Source: Branchiostoma belcheri
Taxonomy: Eukaryota; Chordata; Leptocardii; Amphioxiformes; Branchiostomatidae
Assembly: GCF_001625305.1 (NCBI RefSeq)
Contig: NW_017802602.1
Location: 3,495,270 to 3,559,269, forward strand
DNA length: 64,000 bases
Direction: 5' to 3'
The position numbers were made by a program, and so were the translations under genes. Shown piece by piece: positions 24,552 to 36,790 of the stretch; position 1 is the first letter of the stretch, and each line of letters opens with the position of its first letter. The notes beneath the pieces are model-generated. The model made no database searches, was not told the origin of the DNA, and was given only the letters and a program-made list of their open reading frames with translations.

Positions 24552-25680
24552 GACTGTATGATGTTAAAAATAAAAATGTAGCAGTGTCCCAGCGTAGCAG
24601 ATTCAATTCAGTTTTATATTTTGTTAAACTGTATCACTTTGGCCAAAATCTAAAATAAAAACAAAAACAAAGACAATCCCTACTCACACAACTTGTTTCA
24701 AAGAACCTAACTTTAATTTTTGTAGACCTTATGCTTTACTGTGTATCTAACAATAGTCTAATTTCATGTTTGGTGTACTATGACAGGCATGTTTTGTGCT
24801 TGTTTACATAACATTATGATGTTACAAAGTTTAACGTAAAACTTCTATGTGAGATCCTAAGAGCATCAGATCATATTTAGATGTGTAGTATGTGTACTGC
24901 TAATGGCTGGTATATTCATCATTAAAATATATGATGAACTAGAAAGGCCAATATTTGCTTTGGAGCAAATATAGCGATGGGTTCACCACATTTTACGACA
25001 TGGCAGGGAAAGAATGAGAAACACTAGAAAGGCCAACATTTGCTTCGGAGCAAATGTAGGAATTTCACTCCATACCCTTCCCCAAACAAAAATGAGAGAT
25101 TCTAAATAAATCATACTGCAATTATACAAGGACAAGCTGTTTGAATCTCGACAGGTATTTACAAAACTGGCACTTGGCAATTATCTCCCTTTTTTTTTAC
25201 AAAGATACAACGACACGCACTTTAAATCTCGACAGCTTTACTTTACACTTTTGACGAGATTGTAACTACTACTAACGGAAGCAAAATTTTCACGGCCTGA
25301 GAAAAATGGACATGTTCACGGAAGTATATATTCACGGTGGTGACAGTTGCAGGAAAAAGAAAGTCCGGGAATTATTTCCTAACTGTAATGATAAGTTCAC
25401 AATACAGAGGTGACAGTGAAAACCGTGAACATTGACCCCCCGCTTGCGTTGCGGTACAGTGAAAAAAAATCGGGAATTACAGCAATCAATTTACTGAGTA
25501 TGTTTGCTTAGTTTCCAGATGTTTTGTACTTGTAGTTTTTAAATGAACGAAAACCGATGCGCGCACAGATGTTACTTTTGTGACAACATCAAAGTGATTT
25601 TGGTTTGTATGTTGAAAAAATACAAAAGACTAACATTCGAAGTTATTGAAATTCTTGAGTAAGAACAATCAGTTTTGGAA

Positions 25681-25898
25681 TGTTAAAAGCAAAGCAATGG
25701 ATATTAAAACGAAAATGTTAAAATTAAATGTTGAAATTGTTAAAATGTAAAATGGTTAAAATGGTTAAAATTGTTGAAANNNNNNNNNNNNNNNNNNNNT
25801 GTTAAAAGCAAAGCAATGGATATTAAAACGAAAATGTTAAAATTAAATGTTGAAATTGTTAAAATGTAAAATGGTTAAAATGGTTAAAATTGTTGAAA
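25681..25898. other. 20-base N gap flanked by an identical 99-bp duplication
   Basis: Bases 25681-25779 and 25800-25898 are the same sequence on either side of N at 25780-25799. This is most simply an assembly join whose two ends overlap (allelic or contig-end redundancy), not a biological repeat. Confidence 0.85.
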
Positions 25899-25950
25899 TT
25901 GTTAAAAATGTTAAAATTGTTAAAATTGTAAAAAGGATAATTAAAAATAT

Positions 25951-26023
25951 CCAGTGTACCGGGGTTCGAACTCGTAATGTCTGGACTTGCAGCCCTGCGC
26001 GTTACCAACCGAGCTATCTGGAC
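25951..26023 (-). repeat. tRNA-like sequence (SINE head or tRNA pseudogene)
   Basis: On the minus strand it has an A-box-like TAGCTCGGTTGGTAACGC, a CTGCAAG loop (GCA at the anticodon position) and a B box GAGTTCGAACC. Its length is 73 nt. The acceptor stem pairs partly (TCCAG with CTGGA) but the T and anticodon stems are poor, so it is probably not a functional tRNA. Confidence 0.5.
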
Positions 26024-26849
26024 ACGTTTCCATTACTCTCTGCATTGTATGTCATATAAAGTGGACAACATGGCGGTAACGATCGCTTCAAGTACTAGTA
26101 AGGGACTTTCTAGGAGATACACTCTACAATTTTGGTGATTCTTCAGAAATCGATAACAGAATATATAATACTAGTCGGTGAAGATTGTGGAAAATTGTTG
26201 ATACCGTGGCGCGCGCGTGACGATACACATTACGTACCGTTGTTTACAGTACTCGCGGGGCGCAGGTCATTGACGTCCCGCTTGCGTTGTTCCAACAGAG
26301 AAGAGCAAAATATCTGCCAGTTTTTGCGTCAGATTTTCAGTGTTTGTTAAAATCATATACAGGCATCCATGCAGCTATAATTCTTCCAACTAGTTCGTAG
26401 TTAGGTGAAATGTTTATAGGAATCACACGAATCGGTATCCAATATCAGAGTATCATGGCCCACGGCCGAGACCGCGTGGACCAGCTGCGCTGGTACGTGA
26501 AAATGGTAGTAAATAAATTAATTAGCCAACAGCCAATCAACAGCCACATCTGCAAACATGACCACACCTGCTTGTATGCCCATATTTGGGCCTTCCCCCG
26601 AATTCCTTTCTTATTACGTCACGCGCGTACGCCCCCACAGTACTTTCCTATGGGGACCACTAAAAAGCAAATAAAACGATTGTAAAAGCTTGTATCAAAA
26701 AAATTTTAAAAACGCCTAAGGGTATTTACCCACTCTACCTCTATACGAAATTACAGGTAATTTCGCCCAAAAATGAAGGAGTTGAATCAATTTAAAGAAG
26801 TGGCAGGAGGAGGAGGAGGAGGAGGAGAAGAAACATCAGAAAAAGCAAT

Positions 26850-26886
26850 ATGGGTTCACCACCACTTCGTGGTGTGGTGAACCCAT
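26850..26886. repeat. Near-perfect 37-bp palindrome
   Basis: Arms ATGGGTTCACCA and TGGTGAACCCAT enclose CCACTTCGTGG-type inner pairing. A related half-site (ATGGGTTCACCACA) occurs at about 24977. Possibly a remnant of a short palindromic mobile repeat. Confidence 0.6.
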
Positions 26887-27794
26887 AATTATTATGGTTA
26901 TAACTTAAATGCAAAGATTTAGGAAGAAAGCAATATATATACTTATTGGAAGAATAACTTCTAATGTTTATAGTGTGTATCACAGATGAATGTATCGGAT
27001 GTACACAAATTTAGCATGCATAATTGTAACATGGAGAAGTAAACATTTGTGCCAAGTTTTACATGTACATTGCCTTTAAAATTCAAGGTTATACAATGTA
27101 CATGTATATACATTGTATTGCATGAAGTACAGTTCTAACAAACTCTTCATGTTGAAAACATTTGTTCTAAGAAATACATGTAAGAAAAATGTACATACAG
27201 AATCCTACATTTTGAGAAGGATTAGTGTGTTTATACATGTAATAACAATTGTTGGTATAGTTTTTTTCGTACTAATCGTAGTTCAGATGCTTGGTTACTT
27301 GTAAAGAACTTAACTGTAACAGTTGTTACTTCAGTTAGGTTTTTTGGTTCATCTAAGTAGTCACATGTGAAGTGCAATAGAATATAAAATGTTATTAATA
27401 ATATTGTTAGCTCATATTAATATTATTAACTGTTATTACTAAACTGTTATTATAACTTTGTTCATTGTTTATGTATCCAGTCACATGTGAAGTGCAATGG
27501 AGTATATGAAAGGCCGTTATTATTATCCATATGGCACATATTTATCTCCAGTTTAATAAAACCGTTGCATCAGTCAAGTGCTGTCTGTGCATTTGTATTA
27601 GTTATTTTGAACACATTGCATTTGTATTACTATTAGTTATTTTGAACACATTGATAAGGTACCATTTGCAATGAACTGCCTCAGCAATACCATCTACAGT
27701 CATGTAAATGCTAGTTAAAATCCTTCATAAACCTTTGGTCTATGAGCAATGTCCACCTGTGTGTCATTGTCTATAGCCCTTGGGCCACACAAGC

Positions 27795-28012
27795 TAGCCT
27801 CTAACAGGCTTCGTGAAGCAGCTGGATAGAGTGGAACTTGGCCAAATAAACATACATGTACAATGTATTAGCAACATGGGAGTTGGTCCACTAAAGGAGT
27901 ACAGTTTGATGCTTCCGAAACTGTTAGCACTGAACAACTCCCATGGCATATCATCTGTCTATTTCTTCAGTTTTACTCTTTCCAGCCACTTCACTTAGCC
28001 TGGTAGAGGCTA
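27795..28012. mobile_element. 218-bp TIR element (MITE), 9-bp TSD
   Basis: Ends TAGCCTCTAACAGGCTTCG and (right end, reversed) TAGCCTCTACCAGGCTAAG; the similarity continues through GGCTGG(A)AAGAGT. Flanks CACACAAGC and CACACATGC form a 9-bp duplication with one mismatch. A 9-bp target duplication suggests a Mutator-like or similar family. Related to 32445-32608. Confidence 0.75.
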
Positions 28013-28273
28013 CACACATGCCACTACAGTAGTGGTCACCACTGAAAAAGAGCGGAGTCTTTGTTGTTGTACTTTGGAATATACTTATTTTTTTCCATAA
28101 ATAGCAATGACCTTGTATGCTGTACAATCAATAACAAGGATCAGTATGTTGGACATATCAAAGGTACAGGTACAAAGTCTGCCAAATGGCGTGTTCTCAT
28201 ATGACAATGACGTATATGTATACAATGTAGATTGCCATAGATTGTGGAAACAACATTATTTTTTGCTTTGGCT

Positions 28274-29740
28274 TTACTCTCCATCAGCATGGTTATACAG
28301 GATGCGAGGTGCCTGTCGTCTGTGGTCTTCAGCTGTGGGCTCCGAACCACTCCTGTACAACATCTCACCTGCATTTGGCATCTCCTTTTCATTCTCCATT
28401 CTGTAGGGACCCTCACCCATGGATTGTTCCAGACTTCTCTCATATTTCGGCTCAGTTATGACATTTGTTGGCAGTGACTGGTTGTCTGACTGGGCAAATG
28501 GTGACTGGACGTTTTGGAGATGCGTGAAATAATTTTCTGTAGCTTGTGAGGCGTTATCAGGGTAGCCTACGGCATATGGCTGGATCTTGTCGTGACTTGG
28601 GCCATAGCTCGCTGTATGAGGCTTAACAGTGTTTTCTGATGTCTGGTCATCAGTTAGGGATGTCATCGCGTATGGTGAGAGCTTGCCGTTTTTCCCCTTC
28701 CCTGACACGTCTACATAGGCCACTGCATACGGCTGGATGGTTTCATTGCCTTCGGATGTCTCTCTAGCGTTGGGTGGTTCACCTGTCGCCGAGGGGCTGT
28801 CAGGAGCTTGAAGCTCTGCTGAGTCATCATAGACAACTGCGTAGGGCTCGATTTTATGGTCCCCTTCTTCTTGGGATGGCGCCGGATTGTCTTGGGTTGC
28901 TGCCATTGGTGGGCTGCGACAGGCCAATCCTGTGCGACGACAGATAAAGAGGAGGGATCCCACAGCCAATGTAAAGACAAGCGGCACGATAACAGCAGTC
29001 AGTAGCTGTCTCTTTCTGTCGTCCTCGTTGATTGTTGGGCTTTCCCCAAGTAAAATGACACGTTCCATCTCTGTTGTGTGCTCAAAGACTGACACATTAT
29101 TGTTTGTGTACGGCGTCTTGGTGTAGTACTCAGTAGGAATTACGGTTTCGTTCGGTTGAACGCTGGTGATTTGCAGACCTCCTGAGCTCGTTTCGTCACA
29201 TCTCATTGATCCAGTCCCATCCGTAGCATCACCAGTGAGCAGGGAGGTGAGAGGATTACCGCGGAGGCCAGCAGGGGATGCACACTTCAGGGAGTCGGGG
29301 TGAAAGATGAACTTCATGCTCGGTGCACGCAGGTTACAGACAAACCATGCCAGACTCCCGTCACATTTCAGCCTGTTGTTCATCACGTCGAAGCGCCGTA
29401 TGCGACTCAGGCGTAGAACGCTGCTGTCGATTGTGGTAATGCTATTGGCTGCGAGTGTGACAAATCTGACTGCTTTGAGCTGCAGGAGAGACTCCAGGGG
29501 TACAGTGCTAAGGCAGTTTTTGGACAGCTGTAATACCTGTAACGGTGGCAGGCCACGGAAAGCGTACTGGGAGATTGCGGTGATGGCGTTCGTATCCAGG
29601 AACAGGTGTGTTAGAGACTCCAGCCCAACAAAAGTGTCCGCTTCTGTTAATAATAAATAACAAAGCCAAAATCATATATACTTGTACTAGTAATCTATTA
29701 TATTCAATCATGTATATATACATTGCGTGTGTGTGTACAT

Positions 29741-29777
<37 letters not shown>

Positions 29778-29797
29778 TGTATCTGTGACTGTGTGTG

Positions 29798-29839
<42 letters not shown>

Positions 29840-30406
29840 GTACAATGTACAATCAATCAGGGACACAAAATCAATATGATTCCATATAGTGCTGTATTGT
29901 AGTGAGTATAATATGGGGGCTGGCTAGAACACTCAGTCAACAGAAGAAAATGAATTATACATACCTAAACTGGAGATGAGATTGTCTGCGAGACAGAGCT
30001 TTTTCACATCGGGCATGCCTCGAAAAGCCCCCGGCTGTATCCTCGAAATGTTCGACTTGGTGATGTACAATTTGAAAAGGGACGTAACATTCGGGAATTT
30101 CAAAGAGGATTCCAGAAGTGTTGGCAAACAGAGCGACGTGACAGAAACTTCACGTACTTCAGGATGGAAAAACTTTGGTATGGCGCCGAGACATGGGAGA
30201 ATACTGGACATTTTTCCTCCATGTTTGACCAAGCTGGAGGCCGGCCCCTTCCAATCTTGCCCAAGACAGCTACACGAGATGATTCTATCGGTCCCTCCAG
30301 AAATCTCATACGAACAGCCTTCTGGACACCACTGAGGTATCTGAGAACCCAGCAGAAGGATCAGATGAGTGGAGATCAGAAAGAATGACTGCTGCAGTGC
30401 CTTCAT
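28274..30406 (-). CDS. LRR transmembrane protein with PYAV-type tail motifs
   Basis: Two exons, 30406-29965 and 29643-28274, join in phase (1812 nt, 603 residues). The start chosen is the second ATG, which opens a good signal peptide (MKALQQSFFLISTHLILLL); an in-frame ATG lies six codons upstream. The ectodomain has an N-terminal cysteine cluster (CPEGC, SCSC), then LRRs (LKLYITKSNISRI, LFLDTNAITAI, LQLSKNCLSTV, VTLAANSITTI) and an LRR C-terminal cap with conserved Cys. One membrane helix follows near residues 359-381 (TAVIVPLVFTLAVGSLLFIC). The roughly 220-residue cytoplasmic tail repeats IEPYAVVYD, IQPYAVAYVD, LSPYAM, VKPHTASY and IQPYAVGYPD, suggesting phosphotyrosine docking. No TIR domain is seen. 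The specific family is unknown; ligand and pathway cannot be read from sequence. Confidence 0.85.
29727..29836. repeat. (TG)n microsatellite in LRR gene intron
   Basis: Two TG runs separated by CTTGTATCTGTGAC, within the only intron (29644-29964). Frames across it are not coding. Confidence 0.95.
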
Positions 30407-30864
30407 GATTTCTAAATGGTTCACGAGGAAATGAATATTTCTCCATGCATCATATTATTCAATCTTTCTGAACAATTACATACATTATGTATCTGTATCA
30501 CTATTGGTTCCTCCAAGATCTGACTATAATGTCCTTGGTTACTCAGTGACGTAGGTGGCATAGTTTGACGGACAGTTGTTATATAAAGTGACAATCAGTC
30601 TGAAAACCTCACCCACTGGCGATTCTGGGACGTTTTTCCTACAAACATGTACCATGTATATGCATGGGTATGGATGTGTAATCACGATTGTCTGTGTTGT
30701 GAAGAATGTAATTTCTACAGGGACTGTACTTTTGCCAACAGGGTTATGTTTTCCATAACGTGTGCATGTAACCAAGGACATTATACAGAAGTACATAATT
30801 ATGTATGTATGTCATCATCATTCGTCATCCCTGTCCCTGTATGTATGTACAAATGTATGTATGT

Positions 30865-31090
30865 ATGTGTATGTATTTCAGCACGATAACTCAAGGTTTC
30901 GATGGATTGTCATGAAACTTGGTATGTGGGTAGGTCTTGATGAGACCAAGGAGGTTGAATACAAGTATGTATTTAACCTCCTTGATGAGACCTTGAAATG
31001 ATTAGATTTTGACAATGAGCTTGTTATGGTGCTGCAGCTGAACTTCCCATTTTGGTATCCCGCAATCTGGACATGGGTCTGGCTAGGGTC
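30865..31090. repeat. Dispersed repeat shared with the CCP gene intron
   Basis: Order of motifs: CGATAACTCAAGG, GATGGATTGTCATGAAACTTGG, CTTGAAATGATTAGATTTTG, TGCTGCAGCTGAACTTCC, ATCTGGACAT. The same order appears at 61640-61765. Inside lies an inverted pair around AACCTCCTTG. Unclassified. Confidence 0.65.
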
Positions 31091-32404
31091 ATGAATTTTA
31101 GATAGTAGGTAGCTCTTGAGTCTTGTGCTTGGGAAGAGGTCATTTGTAAAGCCAAAAAAGTTCAAAGGACACTTAACACATTACACAGAAATGCTGTGTA
31201 AACTTCAGATAAGACCAATTGAAATGTAAATCAAGAACTGACCTGCTTCATTGAAATGGAAAGTTTCCATGAAAATGCCCTATTGTTTGCCACAATGGTG
31301 GCTAGACATGGAAGCTGCCAGGTAAATTTGAATTCGCAAAAATAATACAATAAATGGTATTACAGTACATTATACATATGAAAATTTGCACGTCTGTCTG
31401 TCACAGGTTCAAACAGTCACAATGGAGGGTGTGATATCACATAGGGGCTTGAAGTGCATACTAGCACCTACACTCAGTCTGGTAGTAAGAATGGCTGCCA
31501 ACCTATTTGCATGTATGCTGGGGTTTCCATACTCACTCCCTAACAAATATACACCACCTACATTTTTGTTCATGCACTGGTGCAGGTATATACGTAGATA
31601 ACAGAAATGCCTGCACAGCTCCAGTTTGACTTGCATACGACAGTGGTATTTCCAGCCTTGCACATACATTGTACAAACATTGCCGCGCACGGAATGGAGT
31701 TTACAGAAACATTACCAACAGAAGCCAAGACGCATAAGAATGTTATTCCATATACAACGTTTATTCACACAGTGTTACAAGAAGCACCCATGTGTTACAT
31801 TTTGCCATCATTTTAGAGTTACACCGTAACAGACCACTGGTTTACAAGTACATTCTTTTGAACAACTCATGAAATCACTTTCATAAATTATTATAATAGA
31901 TTGGGACATGGAAGTTGTTGAAGTTTTCTTGTGCATTACAAAATCATCTTTTAGAAGATTGTACCCTGTATGCAGGTGAATACACCAATCACCAAGCATA
32001 ACTATTAATATCATACTACTATGTAGCTTGTTTTTTGGTACCAGTATGTCTTTTTGCTGTGTTTTGTACATCTTTCAAGCAGTAGTACAGTAACATTTTT
32101 TTTGTTGTTTACCTTGCCCTATGGAAGGGAATACACCAGTTGATAGACATATAAACCTTTGCATAAAGACATACAGATGCTTGGAAATTAAAACATTCAT
32201 GTACATGCATACATAAAGGCCTTTGCCTGAACAATGGTTAACAAATCAATAAATTAGTGTAAAAGTCCATCTGTGTTGGCCTGTTACATAGTACATGTAC
32301 AAAGTTAAATCAATAAATCTTTTGATTGATTACTAGTAAAAGAAATGGAGCACTTACAAAATTGTCAGCTGAGCCCTAACTCATACACTGAACTGTGGAA
32401 TTAT
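31091..32404. other. Intergenic, no gene recognised
   Basis: Low coding potential. 31560-31600 has GCACTGGTGCAGGTAT, which recalls the hAT-like fragments elsewhere. Nothing else can be supported. Confidence 0.4.
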
Positions 32405-32829
32405 TAGCCTCCTGTGCAGACTTTTAGTGGGGCAGTGTTTGAGCTAGCCTCTACCAGGTTTCAAAAAAGGGTCGGAAAGAGTAAAAATTTGCAAAATAGA
32501 CAGGTAACATGCCAGGGGAGTTGGTCAGCTAATAATATGGCATGATATCTGTCTGTTAGGCCAATTTCTACTCTTTAAAAGCTGCTTCCCGAAGCCTGGT
32601 ACAGGCTACGTTTGAGCGTTTTATTTTCAGGGGAGGGCCTTATTCAGGGGGTAAGCTGTATGTGGAGAGCACTGTACCACTCATGCTAGTACTAGTAGAA
32701 TGATAGGCACAACTCCCTCTGCCAAACTAGTACATGTATTAGACAGCCCATATAATAAAAGAAAATCACATACAGCGCACTCCCAGAAAAATAAACAATG
32801 TCACTGCAAAAAGTCTGTGAAGGAGGCTA
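32405..32829. mobile_element. TIR element interrupted by a second MITE
   Basis: Left end TAGCCTCCTGTGCAGACTTTT matches the reversed right end TAGCCTCCTTCACAGACTTTT, and GCAGTG follows on both sides. The first nine bases equal the termini of the 23546-24551 element, so the two are probably related. No clear target duplication was found. Confidence 0.65.
32445..32608. mobile_element. 164-bp MITE nested in 32405-32829
   Basis: Termini TAGCCTCTACCAGG and CCTG(G)TACAGGCTA, flanked by TGTTTGAGC (32436-32444) and CGTTTGAGC (32609-32617). Same family as 27795-28012: both contain GGAAAGAGT-like sub-terminal sequence and ATATC(A)TCTGTC inside. Confidence 0.75.
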
Positions 32830-33498
32830 GGACTGTAGCTCTGGGTCTAGTCTGCATACAGTACCATCAATTACTAAGGCAATCAAATTTAATACAAAAA
32901 TGTTAATCTGCGCATGCAAAACTGTATACCGTACATGTATTAATACAAAATAAAATATTGAATCCGATCAAAAAATATATATCTACAAAAAGAAATGTTA
33001 CCTTGCCAATCTGTGTATTCATAACATACATATCATTAGGTATGGATGCAACATATTAGTGTTCCATAGTAACACATTATAAATATGATTGTCCATTGCT
33101 TAGTAAAAATTGTCAACATGACATTTGCACCATTAAATGTGGGATATTCGTTCAATTTAAAAGATTCAGGAAAGGCAGTCACAGGTATATGTATCTTCCT
33201 AAAATAAAAACTGGGGACTGGGGTGTAAAAATTATTGATTATACAAGGAAGTGGTTAAAAACTCAAAAGGGAAGTAAAAAAAAGACCATTCTGATAATGA
33301 TAGCCCTTTAAACATTTTATATACATGTATATACAATAAGAATTTGACTAACAACGTTAGCAATGGTAGATATAATACAATTTTCCCAGTCAAACTGTGG
33401 TCTCATTTCACTGTCCATGTGGCACTCACTCCTAATTTGTTTATTGTCCAAATTCCTTTACAAATAAGACACACAACACGGCTGTTCCCAAGTGCGTG
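32830..33498. other. AT-rich intergenic DNA and ARL4 3' UTR
   Basis: No coding potential recognised. A minus-strand AATAAA at 33440-33445, 54 bases past the ARL4 stop, is a possible but very close poly(A) signal. Confidence 0.4.
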
Positions 33499-34095
33499 TC
33501 ACCTCCCCCTCTTTTTCTGCTGTTTCAGCATTTTTCTCCTCTTCTTAATCATTTGATACAGCGCTTCGAGTCCCTCTGTCAACCCTTCTCCAATAATTGC
33601 ACAAGTTGGCTGAACGTGGCACAAGTTGGTGGTCCTAATGTCGGACACGGACAGAGTTTCTTCCACTTCTTGGACGCTCAGAGCACCCGGAAGGTCCTGC
33701 TTGTTGGCGAATATAAGGATAGGCACCCCTTGGTGTTCTGTGTACCTCGCGACACGAAAGATCTCAGTTCTAGCCTCGTCTAGTCTCTCTTTGTCGACGC
33801 TGTCCACCACGAAAACAATTCCGTCCGTGCCTCGAGTATACGGCCTCCAGAGCGGCCGCAGTTTTTCTTGACCGCCGACGTCCCAGACTTTAAACACCAT
33901 GTTGTTCCCGACTTCCCCCTTGAATCTTATATGTTCGGTATTGAAGCTTACAGTGGGTAGGGCGTTCACAAACTCCCCGAGCTTGAGTCTGTACAGGACC
34001 GTAGTCTTGCCGGCTGAATCCAGGCCTAGCATCACGATATGGAGAGGTTTGAAACCCGGGACACGGTGTAGAAGGCTGCTACCTTGCCCGCCCAT
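33499..34095 (-). CDS. ARL4: ARL4-type ADP-ribosylation-factor-like GTPase
   Basis: Single exon, 198 residues, the usual length for ARL4A/C/D. Gly2 allows N-myristoylation (MGGQGS). Nucleotide-binding motifs are all present: G1 GLDSAGKT (24-31), switch 1 T48 in the PTVSFNTE stretch, G3 WDVGGQ (71-76), G4 NKQD (131-134) and G5 CAI in QPTCAIIG. The C-terminal basic tail KKRRKMLKQQKKRGR matches the ARL4 nuclear-localisation and membrane-binding signal and separates it from ARF or other ARL proteins. ARL4 proteins recruit cytohesin ARF-GEFs to the plasma membrane and act in actin and membrane traffic. Vertebrate ARL4 coding regions are also uninterrupted. Which vertebrate paralogue it equals (A, C or D) cannot be said; one pre-duplication orthologue is likely. 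Confidence 0.95.
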   Translation of the reverse strand: MGGQGSSLLHRVPGFKPLHIVMLGLDSAGKTTVLYRLKLGEFVNALPTVSFNTEHIRFKGEVGNNMVFKVWDVGGQEKLRPLWRPYTRGTDGIVFVVDSVDKERLDEARTEIFRVARYTEHQGVPILIFANKQDLPGALSVQEVEETLSVSDIRTTNLCHVQPTCAIIGEGLTEGLEALYQMIKKRRKMLKQQKKRGR

Positions 34096-34640
34096 ATCAC
34101 AGTAGAGTACCGTACGTACGCGAGGTCACCCCAAATGACGCCACAACATCGTATCACGTTACACCAAACGTATTAAAGTCCAGCGATATGGCGTCAGGGT
34201 TTGCAACTTTGAGCCCTTTGAACCGTCCAGTATCTTCTTGTGTGATGCTTTATCTTGGTAGACGATACGAAGGCGACTTCTTCACGATCTAATTCGTCCT
34301 ACACCGAAGCAAAACAAGTTGCAAGTCCGGTCGCGGGAGGGAGGGAGTCTACGAGACTACGTTCGTAGGGCTTCGCGGAGTTCAATGTTTTCGTTGCCGA
34401 TCGACAAGTAAAAAATCCGATAATTCCCACCTCACGCCTTGTACTGCTTCCAGGGAAGTCTAGGAGATCCTCTAAGGCACGTGGAGAGGAAACACAGCTC
34501 CTTGAATGTTTCCTGGTCGGTGTTTTTTTTTTCTTGACCGAACGAAGATGGCGCGACGCCCGCTCTCCGCTTCGGGTCAAGTGAGCGGGGGTGAGGCTGA
34601 TGACGTCACGGAACGCCAGGGCAACCCTATTTGTCTCGCA
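34096..34640 (-). promoter_or_regulatory. CpG-rich upstream region of ARL4
   Basis: The 500 bases before the ARL4 ATG are richer in CpG than the surroundings and contain GAAGATGGCGCG near 34543. Likely 5' UTR and promoter; the start site is unknown. Confidence 0.4.
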
Positions 34641-35959
34641 CCGGTGTTTCTAATGGCGGTTTGACAGACGATATAACAACAATAGCACCTGTTTTTGTAC
34701 CTTTTCAGTCAAATTTGAACAGAAAACGAACAACATGGTCTCTGAATTGTACCTTTTACGGATAATATGGAGGTTTTGTGTCAGAAAAAAAGATAGAGGT
34801 TCTAACAGGAAATGGTATGACCCGTCTCCAAACATCTGCTTGGAGATGATGGCATGCCGGGGAGGTTACGTATTCTCACGGGCGTGGGCTGGTGCGAATG
34901 TGTGAATGGGGCTTTACAATAACTTGTGAATGGCTCTCGGTGATTCCTGGTTGTGTGAGGTTGTTTGTCTAGCTGGGCTGCCACGATGACGCGACCGTGG
35001 GAAGGTTAGAAAATGCCCACTCCTCCCTCTGAGGGAATCTGGTCGGTTAAAACTTTGACCAAATACGGATAAGCCTGGTCATATTTGCCAGGGATTCACT
35101 ATAGCTGATCACGAGCCCGGCTAAAGGGGAAAGTTCTTCAAACTAGGCCAGAGACATGGCTGAGGCGCTACAACTGGCATTATTTAAATTTTGTTTGCCT
35201 GTGTTTTTGTTTGTTTTTTTCTAGTGATCTCACTGTGATACTTTGTGTCCAGTGTGCTATGGGTCTGGCAACCAGGCGGCATTCAACCCTTTGTATATTT
35301 AATTCATTCAACACACAAAAACTGAAAATCCTGAATCGCGCGGTCGGCATATATATAGCTGTAAACAGTAAGAATTACTTTTTTTCCCGTTACACTAGTA
35401 AGATTATTCCCAGAAACTTTAAGAATGAGACGGTAAAGCCATTATGTTCGTCAAAGCTCAAATCATCATGCAGTTCTCACGAGTCTACTTGAAGTAGAAT
35501 CTATTGTGTGTGAAACAAAAAATCACACCGTTAAACATGCAACAACTTGAAATACAGGGCAAATCAACTTTTTATTTTTATTATTATTATCATTATCATT
35601 ATTATAACTGTTGGTGCCAACAGGGCATTGTCAAAGAACACTTGGTCACCGTAACCAAGGAAATTAAAACTAAAACGTCCTTCTTGCTGTACGGCGTAGA
35701 TTTCGCATAGATTCATTGTATACTGTTGTTTAATAACGTTACATAATAAAACTTGAGTAAAATATCTTAATAAAGAATTGAATTGAAGAAGAAAAAAATG
35801 AAGAAAAATAAGTGTGCGATAGCGTTCGATGAACTACTAGATATAAAAAGTAGTACACTATAGGGTTGAATGAACTTTGATGTATATGATTTGTTAACAG
35901 ATTCCAAACTGCCGAAATAAAGTTTCCATGGACGACACCTAGTGAAAGAGAATTGTATT

Positions 35960-36005
<46 letters not shown>

Positions 36006-36238
36006 TCTCTCTTTCTCTCTCTGTAAAACATATTCTTTTTGATATATCATATTTCTTGGGTTCCAATCCTTCATTTATCAAAAGGTTTGGACTTTGGAAA
36101 CGAGCTCATTGGATTATTCCATTTTTCAGGGGGTTTCTGGCAAAACTTTTCTATCTCTACGAATACAGACGCAAAACCCCCATTATTTTTTTCTTGTAGC
36201 AGTGCAAGTATGTAACAACGAGACTTAGTATACACGGG
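34641..36238. other. Intergenic with (ATT)n and (TC)n tracts
   Basis: Contains (TTATTA)n-like sequence near 35577-35606 and a pure (TC)n run at about 35963-35997. No gene recognised. Confidence 0.5.
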
Positions 36239-36790
36239 TATCGAGGTCTGAACTATAGTTACAATTTTCACAACAAGTATTAATGGATATCGAGACCTGT
36301 ATCAAGACTATAATTTTCATCGTCATCATAAATATCAGAATTATTCAAATAACAATTTGCAGACAATCAACAGCTTACGTAAGACTGCCATACTTAAGAC
36401 CAATCTTGGGTTGTTTGTCACACGGCATTACGGATCATCTACCGAGGGACGCACCCAACAAGACCAACAAGAACGACCGCGGTGTCTGAGGCGTTCTACA
36501 CGGGTTCCTCCCCAGATATACTAGTATTGCCAACTGAAGGTTTTCTGACTGGCCTGAACTTGAGGTATGTGTTTACCAGTGGATGCAAATGTTAAAAAAG
36601 GAAAGGTAGTGAAAATTTAATGTACCTTCACGTGGTTTAATTCTCGAAGGAGATTTTAAAGGCCCAAAGAATTGTAGCGTTTTCTAACCGCTAGCGAAGG
36701 AAGCTGGCGATAAAAAAGCCCATCAATCAGAAAACTTTTAAGAATCTTGTACAAAAACAAATCTGCATGGAAATCAGTTTAGTTATAAGC

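Larger units (their letters stand above)
24560..27785. other. Intergenic DNA, repeats only
   Basis: AT-rich. Contains a duplicated phrase around GCTTCGGAGC (24938-24973 and 25022-25062), a low-complexity TTAAAA-rich stretch with an assembly gap, a tRNA-like remnant, a GGA run near 26805-26829 and a short tandem around AGTCACATGTGAAGTGCAAT (27358 and 27479). No gene was recognised on either strand. Confidence 0.5.

Noticed and set aside
25951-26023. Functional tRNA-Cys gene
   Set aside because: A and B boxes and a GCA triplet are present, but T and anticodon stems pair poorly. Treated as a SINE head or pseudogene.
26410-26685. Frame containing MAHGRDRVDQLRWYVKMV
   Set aside because: Short, without splice context or recognisable domain. 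Not annotated as a gene.
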